Of a DNA stretch of 10,376 bases, positions 1-7,904 are shown one piece after another. Source of the DNA: UBA7887 sp964408735 (lineage in GTDB: Bacteria; Pseudomonadota; Alphaproteobacteria; UBA7887); contig CAYPAX010000132.1 in NCBI GenBank assembly GCA_964408735.1, positions 1 to 10,376 of the forward strand, written 5' to 3'. Both the position numbers and the translations under genes were made by a program. Position 1 is the first letter of the stretch. Every line of letters starts with the position of its first letter. Below the pieces are notes generated by a model that saw only the letters and a list, made by a program, of their open reading frames with translations, ran no database searches and was not told the DNA's origin.

Positions 1-173
1 CCGATACCGCACGTTCCAATCAAATCTCATGGCCGGCATGAATAATTCGGGCTAATATGTTATTCCCTTGAATCATTGGCGATGTTTTTCTACCTATCAC
101 CCCGCGTTGGACCTGCACGGATCGCGTTTGCGGCGGTGCGGGTTCGTTTTTTGGCATGTCAGGGGAGGTGACC

Positions 174-1133
174 GTGGCGGCTCTGATCGAAATCGAAGGC
201 CTCAGCAAGCGTTTCGGCGACTTGCTCGCCGTCGACGATGTGAGTTTCGCCGTCGATCGGGGCGAAGTGTTGGGATTCCTGGGGCCGAACGGCGCCGGCA
301 AGACCACCACCATGCGCATGATCACCGGCTATCTGACCCCCGACGGTGGCCGCATCGGCGTCTGCGGCCACGATGTGGCAAGCGACGATATCGCCGCCAA
401 GGCCGCGATCGGCTATCTGCCCGAGGGCGCGCCGCTTTACGGCGACATGACGCCGCGGGCGCTGCTCGCCTTCGTGGCCTCGGTGCGCCACATGAGCGCG
501 TCCCGGATCCGCGAGCGGACGGACTGGGCCGTGGCGCGGCTTGGCATCGAAAGCGTCTTCGACCAACCCATGGATACCCTGTCTAAGGGCTACAAGCGCC
601 GTGTCGGCCTGGCGCAGGCGCTGCTGCACGACCCGGAAGTTCTCATCCTCGACGAGCCCACCGACGGCCTTGACCCGAACCAGAAGCACGAAGTGCGCGG
701 CCTGATCGCCGATATGGCGCAGGACAAGGCCATTATCATTTCGACCCATATCCTCGAAGAGGTCGACGCGGTCTGCTCGCGCGCGGTGATCATCAGCAGC
801 GGCAAGCTGGTCGCCGACGGCACGCCCGTCGAGCTGGCGGCGCGCTCGCGCTATCACAATGCGGTAACCCTGACCTTGCGCGGTGTCGAGGCGCCGGAGG
901 CGCAAAGCAGTCTGGCCTCGATCGCCGGTGTCGCGGAAGTTGCCTTGAGCGATGTCGAGAGCGGCATGACCCGATGCACGCTGTTTCCGCAAGCCTCGGC
1001 TGCCATCATCACCGAGGTCAGCCGTCACGTCAGCAGCGTGGGTTGGGAGGTCGACCAGATGTGGGTCGAAAGCGGCCGTCTCGAAGAGGTGTTCCGCAAC
1101 GTCACCACCGGCGCTGGCGCCGGTGCCAAATAA
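174..1133 (+). CDS. Gld-type ABC transporter ATP-binding protein
   Basis: Nucleotide-binding subunit expected to hydrolyse ATP on the cytoplasmic face of the membrane for the permease encoded next to it. From the GTG start the protein has 319 residues. Walker A GPNGAGKT is at about 37-44, the Q-loop position reads YLPE (about 81-84), the signature LSKGYK is at about 136-141, Walker B LILDEP at about 157-162, and the switch His in STHILEE at about 192. The C-terminal ~100 residues are the extension usual for GldA/multidrug-type ATPases. I chose GTG at 174 because GGGGAGG (162-168) sits 5 bases upstream; an in-frame ATG at 156 has no such site. It is the first gene of a plus-strand operon, and the permease follows after 17 bases. 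Family assignment is firm. The GldA-like label rests on the neighbours (GldG-like and DUF4340 genes), and the substrate is unknown. Confidence 0.93.
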   Translation: MAALIEIEGLSKRFGDLLAVDDVSFAVDRGEVLGFLGPNGAGKTTTMRMITGYLTPDGGRIGVCGHDVASDDIAAKAAIGYLPEGAPLYGDMTPRALLAFVASVRHMSASRIRERTDWAVARLGIESVFDQPMDTLSKGYKRRVGLAQALLHDPEVLILDEPTDGLDPNQKHEVRGLIADMAQDKAIIISTHILEEVDAVCSRAVIISSGKLVADGTPVELAARSRYHNAVTLTLRGVEAPEAQSSLASIAGVAEVALSDVESGMTRCTLFPQASAAIITEVSRHVSSVGWEVDQMWVESGRLEEVFRNVTTGAGAGAK

Positions 1134-1150
1134 GCGGGAGCTGGCGCAAG

Positions 1151-1885
1151 ATGAGCACGGTCATGGGCATATTCAAGCGTGAGCTGGGGGGCTATTTCGC
1201 CACCCCCGTGGCTTACGTCTTCATTGTCATCTTCCTGCTTCTGAACGGCATGTTCACCTTCTACCTGGGCGATTTCTACAATCGCGGCCAGGCGGACCTG
1301 CAGCCCTTCTTCAGCTGGCATCCCTGGCTCTATCTGTTCCTGGTGCCTGCCTTGGGCATGCGGCTGTGGGCCGAAGAGCGGCGCACCGGCACCCTGGAGC
1401 TGCTGATGACGCTGCCGGTCTCGGTGACCCAGGCCGTGCTCGGCAAGTTCTTTGCTGCCTGGGCCTTCGCGGCGATCTCGCTGGCGCTGACTTTCCCGAT
1501 CTGGATCACGGTCAACTATCTCGGCCAGCCGGACAACGGCCTGATCGTCGCCAGCTATTTCGCCAGTCTGCTGATGGCGGGCGGCTTTCTGGCCATCTCG
1601 TCCTGCATCTCGGCCATGACCAAGAACCAGGTCATCGCTTTCGTGGTCTCGGTGGTGGTCTGCTTCCTGTTCACCGTCAGCGGCTTGCCCTTCGTGCTCG
1701 ACTTCTTCGCCGGCTGGGCACCGCAGGCTCTGGTCGAGACCGTCGCCTCGTTCAGCTTCCTGGGCAATTTCAACGACATGATGCGCGGCGTGATCGATCT
1801 TCGGCACATCGTCTACTTCGTCTCCCTGATCGGCGTCTGGCTATTCGTCAATGTCGTCGTCGTCGACAACACGAAGGGAGCGTGA
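1151..1885 (+). CDS. ABC-2 type permease, GldF-like
   Basis: Integral membrane subunit that would pair with the upstream ATPase. It has 244 residues and about six hydrophobic segments (roughly 18-40, 57-73, 97-121, 131-153, 160-185 and 219-238). The motif RLWAEERRTGTLELLMTLPV at 71-90 is the conserved cytoplasmic segment of ABC-2 permeases of the GldF/NosY kind, known in the family to contact the ATPase. I start at ATG 1151, with GGGAG at 1136-1140; the same frame is open further upstream but that part is antisense-like, arginine-rich noise overlapping the ATPase gene. Its stop codon TGA overlaps an ATG (ATGA-type junction at 1883-1887) that opens the 13-codon bridging frame before the next gene. 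Transported substrate cannot be told from sequence. Confidence 0.92.
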   Translation: MSTVMGIFKRELGGYFATPVAYVFIVIFLLLNGMFTFYLGDFYNRGQADLQPFFSWHPWLYLFLVPALGMRLWAEERRTGTLELLMTLPVSVTQAVLGKFFAAWAFAAISLALTFPIWITVNYLGQPDNGLIVASYFASLLMAGGFLAISSCISAMTKNQVIAFVVSVVVCFLFTVSGLPFVLDFFAGWAPQALVETVASFSFLGNFNDMMRGVIDLRHIVYFVSLIGVWLFVNVVVVDNTKGA

Positions 1886-1926
1886 TGACCATGGTTGCGT
1901 GGACTGAGAAAGGGTTCGGCTCATGA
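1885..1926 (+). CDS. 13-codon bridging ORF (possible translational coupler)
   Basis: The ATG at 1885 overlaps the permease stop codon (TGATG), and the frame ends in a TGA at 1924-1926 that overlaps the ATG of the GldG-like gene (ATGA at 1923-1926). It would encode MTMVAWTEKGFGS. I see the double overlap directly. That ribosomes use it to pass from the permease to the GldG-like gene is inference. It may equally be an accident of a short gap, and the GldG-like gene has its own modest purine-rich site (GAGAAAGGG at about 1906-1914). Confidence 0.3.
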   Translation: MTMVAWTEKGFGS

Positions 1927-3806
1927 CTTCGGCGCGGCGTATATCCGCATGGGGAGCCGTTATCGTTGCCGCGGTTCTGTTCGTGGCGCTCAACGTGCTC
2001 AGCCAAAACGTGCTGCGTGGGGCCCGGGTCGATCTCACCGCCGAGGGGCTCTATACCCTCTCCGATGGCACGCGCTCGGTGATCGGCGGTCTCGACGAGC
2101 CGCTCACGGTGCGCTTCTTCTTCAGCGACGGCTTGGCCAGCGCGGTGCCTTCCATCAGCCAGTATGCCAAGCGCGTACAGGAGCTGCTGGAGACCTATGC
2201 CGCGGTCTCGAACGGCGCCATCACCTTGCAGGTGATCGATCCGGAGCCGTTCAGCGACACCGAAGACGAAGCGGTCGGCTTCGGCTTGCAGGGCGTGCCC
2301 TTGAATACCACCGGCGACCGTCTCTATTTCGGCATGGCGGCGACCAACACCACAGACGATGCGGAGATCATTCCCTTCTTCCAGGACCAGCGCGAGCCGT
2401 TCCTCGAATACGATCTCACGCGCGCTTTCTACAATCTCGCCAATCCCGAGCAGAAGGTCGTCGGGCTGATCAGCAAGCTGCCCCTGGCCGGCGGCGTCGA
2501 TCAGGCCACCGGCCAGTTCACACAGCCCTGGGCGGTGGCGCAGCAGATCAGCCAGCTGTTCAAGCTCGACGATCTCGGCACCGACGTCATTACCGTGCCC
2601 GATGAGATCGACGTGCTGTTGGTGGTCCATCCCCAGGACCTGCCCCAGCAGACCCGCTATGCCATCGACCAGTTTGTGCTGGCTGGCGGCAAGGCGATGA
2701 TCTTCGTCGACCCCCATGCGGAATCGGCGGCCGGCGCGCCCGATCCCTCCAAGCCTATCCAGTTGCACAACTCGAACCTGCCCGAGCTGTTCAAGGCCTG
2801 GGGCGTGGAGTTGGCGCCGGGCATGGTGGTCGGCGATCGCGAGGCGGCACGGCGCGTGCGCACGGGCCCGCCCGACAGGCCCCAGGCCATCGATTACATC
2901 GCCTGGCTCGCCCTCGACGAGCGCTTCGTCAATCGCGACGAGATGGTCACCAATCGTCTGACCCTGATGAATCTGGCGAGCGTCGGTGCCTTCAGCCAGA
3001 TCGAAGGGGCGACGACCGAATTCGTGCCGCTACTGACCTCGTCGGAAAATGCGATGGTGTTCCAGCGCGTGCAGATCCAGTTCGTGCCCAATCCGGAAAA
3101 TCTGCTCGCCAATTTCGTTGCCAGCGGCGAGCAATATACCCTGGCTGCGCGCATTGCCGGCCCCGCCGGCAGTTCCTTCCCCGACGGCCGGCCTGGAGAC
3201 ATCGTCGATACCGGGCGCGAGCATATCGCCCAATCGCAAGGCGGCATCAATGTCATCGTGGTTGCCGATTCCGATATCCTGCACGATCGCAGCTGGGTGC
3301 GCGTACAGCAGTTTTCCGGCCAAAACTATGCCGTGCCGGCGGCTGACAACGGTGCCTTCGTGGTCAATGCGATCGATGTCTTCGCGGGCTCGAGCGACCT
3401 GATCGCCCTGCGCAGTCGTGGCGCCGCTTCGCGGCCCTTCGTGGTGGTGCAGGATCTTCAGCGCGAGGCGGAGGATCAGTTCCGCGAGACCGAGCAGGTT
3501 CTCGAAGCGCGCATTGCCGAGACCGAGGCCAAGCTTGCCAACATGCAAAGCAGCGAAAATCCGGGCGGCACTGCGATCCTCAGCGAAGAGCAGACCCAGG
3601 CCATTGCCGAGTTCCGCCGCGAGCTGGTGGCCACCCGCAAAGAGCTGCGTGACGTGCAGCTGGCTTTGCGCAAGGATATCGAGGGGCTGGGCTCGCAGCT
3701 GGCCTTCCTCAATATCGGCCTGGTGCCCCTGCTGATCGGTTGTATCGCAATCCTGGTATCGTGGGTTCGCCGCCAACGCCGCCGCCGCGCCCATGCCGCA
3801 GGCTGA
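1923..3806 (+). CDS. GldG-like ABC auxiliary membrane protein
   Basis: 627-residue protein of the GldG / ABC-transporter auxiliary type (known domain: ABC_transp_aux). There is one hydrophobic helix near the N-terminus (about 9-28), then a large domain outside the cytoplasm that begins with VDLTAEGLYTLSDGT (36-50), typical of the family. A charged heptad-like segment (about 509-590, broken near 541-555) looks like coiled coil. A second membrane helix (about 594-614) is followed by the basic tail RRQRRRR. In gliding bacteroidetes, GldG works with GldA and GldF. In proteobacteria the role of the homologous set is not settled, so I make no motility claim. Start ATG 1923 overlaps the stop of the 13-codon frame; GAGAAAGGG lies upstream. 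The DUF4340 gene follows after 45 bases. Confidence 0.9.
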   Translation: MTSARRISAWGAVIVAAVLFVALNVLSQNVLRGARVDLTAEGLYTLSDGTRSVIGGLDEPLTVRFFFSDGLASAVPSISQYAKRVQELLETYAAVSNGAITLQVIDPEPFSDTEDEAVGFGLQGVPLNTTGDRLYFGMAATNTTDDAEIIPFFQDQREPFLEYDLTRAFYNLANPEQKVVGLISKLPLAGGVDQATGQFTQPWAVAQQISQLFKLDDLGTDVITVPDEIDVLLVVHPQDLPQQTRYAIDQFVLAGGKAMIFVDPHAESAAGAPDPSKPIQLHNSNLPELFKAWGVELAPGMVVGDREAARRVRTGPPDRPQAIDYIAWLALDERFVNRDEMVTNRLTLMNLASVGAFSQIEGATTEFVPLLTSSENAMVFQRVQIQFVPNPENLLANFVASGEQYTLAARIAGPAGSSFPDGRPGDIVDTGREHIAQSQGGINVIVVADSDILHDRSWVRVQQFSGQNYAVPAADNGAFVVNAIDVFAGSSDLIALRSRGAASRPFVVVQDLQREAEDQFRETEQVLEARIAETEAKLANMQSSENPGGTAILSEEQTQAIAEFRRELVATRKELRDVQLALRKDIEGLGSQLAFLNIGLVPLLIGCIAILVSWVRRQRRRRAHAAG

Positions 3807-3851
3807 CGATCTGGCCAACCTTGAAACACAGCGCCATCCGACGGGAACATC

Positions 3852-5012
3852 ATGAAGAACCGTAGTCTCCTGATCCTGGCTAGCCTTACCGCGGTGGCGG
3901 TCATCGGCGCCGTGCTTGCCGTCTCGACTCGGGAATCCGCCGTCGAGCGCGTCGCCGTCGAAACGGCGATTTTTCCGGATCTCCCTTCGCGCATCAACGA
4001 TGTCGCCGCCGTCGAGCTGACCACGCCCGAGGGCGGCTTCCGCCTCACGCGCGACGGCCAGAGCTGGGTTGTCGCCGACAAGGCGGACTACCCGGCGCGC
4101 GGCGAGCTGGTACGAGAGATGCTGCTGCAAATAACGGAGCTGACCGCGCTTGAGGCCAAGACGGCGAATGCGGAGCGTCATGCCAAGCTCGGCCTGGCGG
4201 CGCCCGATGCCGGCGAAGGCGGCGCCACCAAGATTGCCCTGCTCGATGGCGAGGGTGGCGCGCTGGCCGAATTGATGGTCGGCAATGCTGCGCGCGGCAA
4301 CAGAGATCAGCGTTATGTGCGCCGGGGCGGCGATGACCAGACCTGGCTCGTGAAGAGCGAGCTGGATCCCGGCAACGAGGCGTCGGATTGGGTGGAAACC
4401 CTGCTCTTGCGCCTGCCCATGGAACGCGTGCGCTCGGTCAGGATCGAGCATCCCGACGGCGAGGTTATCGACCTGTCGAGAGATACCCCCGACAACAGGA
4501 TCTTCACGCTGGCCGGCATGCCGGAAGGTGCCACTTTCTCTTCGCCGAATATCATCGAGAATATGATCCGCTCCGTGACGGTGATGCGCTTCGACGATGT
4601 CGCAGGGGCAGCGGAGATGCCGGAGCCGGACGTCGGCCCGATCGTAACGCGATACGATACCTTCGATGGCCAGACTGTGATTTTCACCATGCACAACGCA
4701 GGCGAGGAGACCTGGGTCAGGATCGAGGCGAGTTACGATGCTGACGCGGCAATGCCCGAGGCCGAAGTGGACCCGGCGGACGACCCCCTCGAAGCCGCCT
4801 TGCCGTTCGATGTCGAGGAGACGGTGGCGGACGTGATTGCCGTGACCGACTCCTGGGTCTTCAAGCTGCCGGATTTCAAGATCGACCAGCTGACCAAGCG
4901 GCTGGCCGACCTCATCACCATGCCGGTGGCGGACGGTGCGCCTGAGGATGACGAGCCCGGCTTCGCGATTTCCGTCGGCGACCCGACTCGGCCGCCCATC
5001 GAGGTCGAATAG
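3852..5012 (+). CDS. DUF4340 domain membrane-anchored protein
   Basis: 386-residue protein with an N-terminal membrane anchor or uncleaved signal (about 5-24, no clear lipobox) and the rest presumably periplasmic. The region ELTTPEGGFRLTRDGQSWVV (55-74) and the C-terminal WVFKLPDFKIDQLTKRLADL (335-354) fit the DUF4340 family as I know it, with a second repeat-like block at about 195-290. An acidic stretch lies at about 296-324 (DADAAMPEAEVDPADDP). DUF4340 proteins are commonly encoded just after GldG-like genes, as here, and are thought to be accessory parts of the same ABC system; no biochemical function is known to me. The start ATG 3852 has GGGAA at 3843-3847, which is close and weak, so translation may depend on the upstream gene. 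Confidence 0.85.
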   Translation: MKNRSLLILASLTAVAVIGAVLAVSTRESAVERVAVETAIFPDLPSRINDVAAVELTTPEGGFRLTRDGQSWVVADKADYPARGELVREMLLQITELTALEAKTANAERHAKLGLAAPDAGEGGATKIALLDGEGGALAELMVGNAARGNRDQRYVRRGGDDQTWLVKSELDPGNEASDWVETLLLRLPMERVRSVRIEHPDGEVIDLSRDTPDNRIFTLAGMPEGATFSSPNIIENMIRSVTVMRFDDVAGAAEMPEPDVGPIVTRYDTFDGQTVIFTMHNAGEETWVRIEASYDADAAMPEAEVDPADDPLEAALPFDVEETVADVIAVTDSWVFKLPDFKIDQLTKRLADLITMPVADGAPEDDEPGFAISVGDPTRPPIEVE

Positions 5013-5013
5013 C

Positions 5014-5718
5014 TTGCAGACCGACCCTGTCAGGGTCGACTATTTCTCGGATCTGCTTTGCGTTTGGGCCTATGTGGCCGAAGCGCGCGTGCGCGAGGTT
5101 TGCGAGCACTTCGCAGACCACGTGGTCGTCGTCGAGCGCTATTGCTCGGTGTTCGGCGATACCGCGACACGGATCGGCGAGGGCTGGGCCGAGCGCGGCG
5201 GCTATGACGGCTTCGGGGCCCATGTGCGCGAGGTTGTCGACGGCTTCGGCCATGTTCCCGTTCACCCCGGGCTGTGGCGCACCGTTCGCCCCACCACATC
5301 GTCGCAGGCGCATCTCACCTTGAAGGCGGTCCAACTGGTCGAGCAGCGCCTCGGTCTGGCGCCTTGCCAGAGGGACGGTTTGACGCGCTTGCCGTCAGCG
5401 CACTTCGCCTGGGCCATACGGCTCGCCTTCTTCCGCGATGCGCGTGACATAAGCGATTCCGCCGTGCTGCGGCAGCTTGCCGAAAACGAAACCCTGCCGG
5501 TGGACGAGATTGCGAACGAGATAGCGACGGGGCGCGCTTTCGCCGGGCTTGCCGAGGATGCGGCGGCGCGCGAGCGCCTGCGTGTCGAAGGCAGTCCGAC
5601 CTTCGTGCTTAACGAAGGACGCCAGAAACTATACGGTAATGTTGGGTATCGCGTGATCGAGGCCAATATACAACAAGTGCTACGCGAGCCCAGTGCGGGA
5701 CAAGCCAGTTGGTGCTGA
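5014..5718 (+). CDS. DsbA/FrnE-like thioredoxin-fold protein, CxxC degenerate
   Basis: 234-residue protein from a TTG start one base after the DUF4340 stop, with GAGG at 5001-5004. The beginning (VDYFSDLLCVWAY, 8-20) matches the first strand and active-site helix of the DsbA / 2-hydroxychromene-2-carboxylate isomerase group. The usual CxxC is C16-V-W-A19, so the resolving cysteine is gone. The end (VEGSPTFVLN, 191-200, then YGNVGYRVIEANIQQVL) is the cis-proline loop and closing helix of the fold. It has no signal peptide, so it is probably cytoplasmic. With a single N-terminal cysteine it may act like a glutathione-transferase or isomerase rather than a dithiol oxidase; that is inference. An ATG at 4936 is in frame but would overlap the previous gene by 77 bases and add arginine-rich noise, so I reject it. 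ppk2 follows after 34 bases. Confidence 0.82.
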   Translation: MQTDPVRVDYFSDLLCVWAYVAEARVREVCEHFADHVVVVERYCSVFGDTATRIGEGWAERGGYDGFGAHVREVVDGFGHVPVHPGLWRTVRPTTSSQAHLTLKAVQLVEQRLGLAPCQRDGLTRLPSAHFAWAIRLAFFRDARDISDSAVLRQLAENETLPVDEIANEIATGRAFAGLAEDAAARERLRVEGSPTFVLNEGRQKLYGNVGYRVIEANIQQVLREPSAGQASWC

Positions 5719-5752
5719 GAGACGGCGAAGAGAATAAGCGAGAGGTTTAGCC

Positions 5753-6769
5753 ATGGATGATGTGGTCAAAGAGCCCGCGGGAACCGGCACGGAAACCGAA
5801 CCCAAGAAGCCGCAAAAGGCAGGCAACGACAGGCAGCGCAAGTCAGCGAAATCGGGTGACAAGGCCGACATCGCGCCCTGGCATGCGAGTTCCGAGGCGC
5901 GCCATCTGTTGGCCGAGATCCGCCATGACCCGGAGAAGCTCAGGGAGAACTTCCAGAGCGACAGCTATCCCTACAAGACCAAGATGCGCCGCGCCTCCTA
6001 TGACCGGCACATGGCCTTGCTGCAGGTCGAGCTGCTGAAGGTGCAGAGCTGGGTCAGGGAGAGCGGCGAGCGCATCATGGTGCTCTTCGAGGGTCGCGAT
6101 GCGGCCGGCAAGGGCGGCACCATCAAGCGCTTCATGGAGCACCTGAATCCTCGCGGCGCGCGCGTCGTGGCCTTGGAGAAGCCCAGCGAGCGCGAGCGCG
6201 GGAGTTGGTATTTCCAGCGCTATATCGAGCATCTGCCGAGCGCCGGCGAAATCGTCATGTTCGACCGCTCCTGGTACAACAGGGCCGGCGTCGAGCGGGT
6301 CATGGAGTTCTGCACTCCCAACGATTATCTCGAATTCATGCGCCAATGCCCCGAGCTCGAGCGCATGCTGGTGAACAGCGGCATCCGGCTGTTCAAGTAC
6401 TGGTTCTCGGTGACCCAGGAGGAGCAGCACAGGCGCTTCAAGTCACGCGAGGTCGACCCCCTCAAGCAGTGGAAGCTGAGCCCCATCGACATGGCCTCAT
6501 TGGGCAAGTGGGACGACTATACCGAGGCCAAGGAGGCGATGTTCTTCTACACGGACACTGCCGATGCGCCCTGGACAGTGATCAAGTCCACCGACAAGAA
6601 GCGGGCGCGCATCAATTGCATGCTGCACTTCTTGAATAGCCTGCCCTATCCGGAGAAGGATACCCACGTCGCACACATGCCCGATCCGCTGATCGCCGGC
6701 TCGTCCTCGCACGTGATTGCCCACAACGAGCACATCCTCGGGGCGACCTTGCGGCCAGGCAACGGATAG
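5753..6769 (+). CDS. ppk2: Polyphosphate kinase 2 (PPK2 family)
   Basis: 338-residue cytoplasmic enzyme of the PPK2 family, which transfers phosphate between polyphosphate and nucleoside mono- or diphosphates. Visible motifs are Walker A GRDAAGKGG (114-122), the conserved EKPSERERGSWYFQRYIEHL (142-161), Walker B with the lid-side tryptophan (IVMFDRSWYNR, 167-177), and the arginine-rich lid (HRRFKSRE, 226-233). The single catalytic domain and these motifs fit class I enzymes, which favour nucleoside diphosphates, but I cannot prove the preference from sequence. The first ~45 residues are a Lys/Pro/Glu-rich, likely disordered extension. Start ATG 5753 has AGAGG 7 bases upstream. It is the last gene of the operon; the stop lies 4 bases from the stop of the convergent MetE-like gene, and a terminator follows at 6794. 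Confidence 0.95.
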   Translation: MDDVVKEPAGTGTETEPKKPQKAGNDRQRKSAKSGDKADIAPWHASSEARHLLAEIRHDPEKLRENFQSDSYPYKTKMRRASYDRHMALLQVELLKVQSWVRESGERIMVLFEGRDAAGKGGTIKRFMEHLNPRGARVVALEKPSERERGSWYFQRYIEHLPSAGEIVMFDRSWYNRAGVERVMEFCTPNDYLEFMRQCPELERMLVNSGIRLFKYWFSVTQEEQHRRFKSREVDPLKQWKLSPIDMASLGKWDDYTEAKEAMFFYTDTADAPWTVIKSTDKKRARINCMLHFLNSLPYPEKDTHVAHMPDPLIAGSSSHVIAHNEHILGATLRPGNG

Positions 6770-6773
6770 CTCT

Positions 6774-7793
6774 CTACTGGCTATCTCGGACGATGCGGGC
6801 GCCGGCAACGAGCGCCCGCATTTTTTCGCGTGCCAGATAGCGCGGCAGGGCGGAGAAGCCGCAATCCGCCGTCAGCCATAATCTTTCGGCCGGCACGTGG
6901 GCGAGGCAGAGGCGGATCCGCTCGGCCACGTCCCCGGCGCTTTCGAGGCGCCAGTTCTTCACGTCCACGACCCCGGCCGCGATCTCGAAATCGCCGGCAA
7001 GCTCTGCCATCAGCGCAATCTCGGACATTTCCCGGTTGGCGAATTCCAGCACCAGCTGTTCGCAATCGAGCGAGGCCATGGCCGCCATCAGACGAGCAAA
7101 ACGCCGGTCGGCGCGTGGCCGTCCCGCATTGTTGCCGAAGCAGACATGCACCGCCCGGCGCCCTGTTGGGCCGGCGAGCACCTGGTTGACCGCGGCGGCG
7201 CCGTCCTCCGGGCTCAGGCCGTAGGGATGATGCGGCAGGGACGGCTCATCGATCTGGATGAAGTCGGCGCCCGCCGCCGCCAAGGCCCGCACCTCGTCGT
7301 CGACCATGCGGATGATCGCCTCGAGCACGGCATCGCCGCCGACCGCGGCTGCGTCTATGGCGCTGGCGAAGGTCAGTGGGCCGGGCAGGGCGACCTTGAG
7401 CTGGCGATCGGGCACGAGGGCCTTCAGCGCCGCGAAATCTTGCGCAACACCGAGTCCGTCAGGCGCTGTCGGCGGGGCTTCGGCGACAAACGCCGGCGCC
7501 ATATCGTAGCCGGGAATGCCGAGGCGCCGGCGCGGTGTCTCGCGCCTCAGGCCGTTAAGGCCGTCGAACATCGAGAACACGAAGCGCTGGCGCCTGAGCT
7601 CGCCGTCGCTGATGACATCGAGGCCGGCCTCGATCTGGTCGGCAACGGCAATGCGAATGGCATCGTCGTAAAGCTCGGCGATATCGCCGGCGCCGAAGGC
7701 GCCATCGCGAATCTGGCGCTGTGCGGCGATCATCCAGCCGGGCGCGGCGTAGCTGCCCACCCCCATTGTCGGCAGTAGAGGCAGATCGGGCAT
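6774..7793 (-). CDS. MetE C-terminal-domain (cobalamin-independent methionine synthase-like) enzyme
   Basis: 339-residue protein corresponding only to the catalytic C-terminal half of MetE (COG0620 type); the N-terminal MetE domain is absent. The zinc-binding set known from MetE is present: H216 and C218 in VHVCFGN, E250 in LEFANR, C311 in TADCGF. IQIDEPSLP (179-187) and SDGELRR (62-68) are the conserved substrate-side motifs. Such short homologues include epoxyalkane-CoM transferase-like and core methionine synthase-like enzymes, so a zinc-dependent methyl or alkyl transfer to a thiol is likely but the substrates are unknown. I start at ATG 7793 (MPDLPLLPTMGVGSY); the frame is open to 7946 but the extra 51 residues cross an AT-rich control region and look non-coding. 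GGAG lies upstream of the chosen start. Its last codons hold the terminator of ppk2. Confidence 0.88.
   Translation of the reverse strand: MPDLPLLPTMGVGSYAAPGWMIAAQRQIRDGAFGAGDIAELYDDAIRIAVADQIEAGLDVISDGELRRQRFVFSMFDGLNGLRRETPRRRLGIPGYDMAPAFVAEAPPTAPDGLGVAQDFAALKALVPDRQLKVALPGPLTFASAIDAAAVGGDAVLEAIIRMVDDEVRALAAAGADFIQIDEPSLPHHPYGLSPEDGAAAVNQVLAGPTGRRAVHVCFGNNAGRPRADRRFARLMAAMASLDCEQLVLEFANREMSEIALMAELAGDFEIAAGVVDVKNWRLESAGDVAERIRLCLAHVPAERLWLTADCGFSALPRYLAREKMRALVAGARIVRDSQ
6794..6826 (+). terminator. Rho-independent terminator of the ABC-ppk2 operon
   Basis: Perfect 9-bp stem TGCGGGCGC (6794-6802) / GCGCCCGCA (6812-6820) with a 9-base loop, followed directly by six T (6821-6826). It is read on the plus strand 25 bases after the ppk2 stop. 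It lies inside the convergent MetE-like gene, over its last dozen or so codons. On the minus strand the A-tract precedes the stem, so it should not stop transcription in that direction. Confidence 0.9.
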
Positions 7794-7875
7794 GGCCGGG
7801 GCTCCAAATGGGGGTGCGTTTGCCGGCCCGACGATAGCGGCCGGGCCCGCCACGGGCAATGGGTAGCAAAGGGAC

Positions 7876-7904
7876 TTGATACACTCGTATATCGAGTCTA
7901 CAAT
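7876..7904 (+). promoter_or_regulatory. Sigma70-type promoter of the unknown gene at 8040
   Basis: TTGATA (7876-7881), a 17-base spacer and TACAAT (7899-7904). Each hexamer matches the sigma70 consensus at 5 of 6 positions and the spacing is optimal. It sits in an AT-rich island in otherwise GC-rich DNA and points to the gene starting at 8040, giving a leader of roughly 130 bases. The spacer contains the inverted repeat described in the next entry. Confidence 0.65.

Noticed and set aside
82..84. Missing Gln in the Q-loop of the ATPase (YLPE)
   Set aside because: As far as I know YLPE is common in this group of ATPases, so it is not a sign of inactivation. The numbers given here are residues.
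68..96. Possible promoter TTGAAT with TACCTA 17 bases on, ahead of the ABC operon
   Set aside because: The -10 hexamer matches the consensus poorly and no second signal supports it; the operon promoter may lie before the window.
20..325. Minus-strand frame of 101 codons covering the Walker A region
   Set aside because: It is antisense to the ABC ATPase gene; frames of this kind opposite Walker A are a frequent artefact, and there is no ribosome site or family match.
3030..4694. 554-codon minus-strand open frame
   Set aside because: Antisense to the GldG-like and DUF4340 genes; His/Arg/Gly-rich composition typical of GC-rich shadow frames, no recognisable domain.
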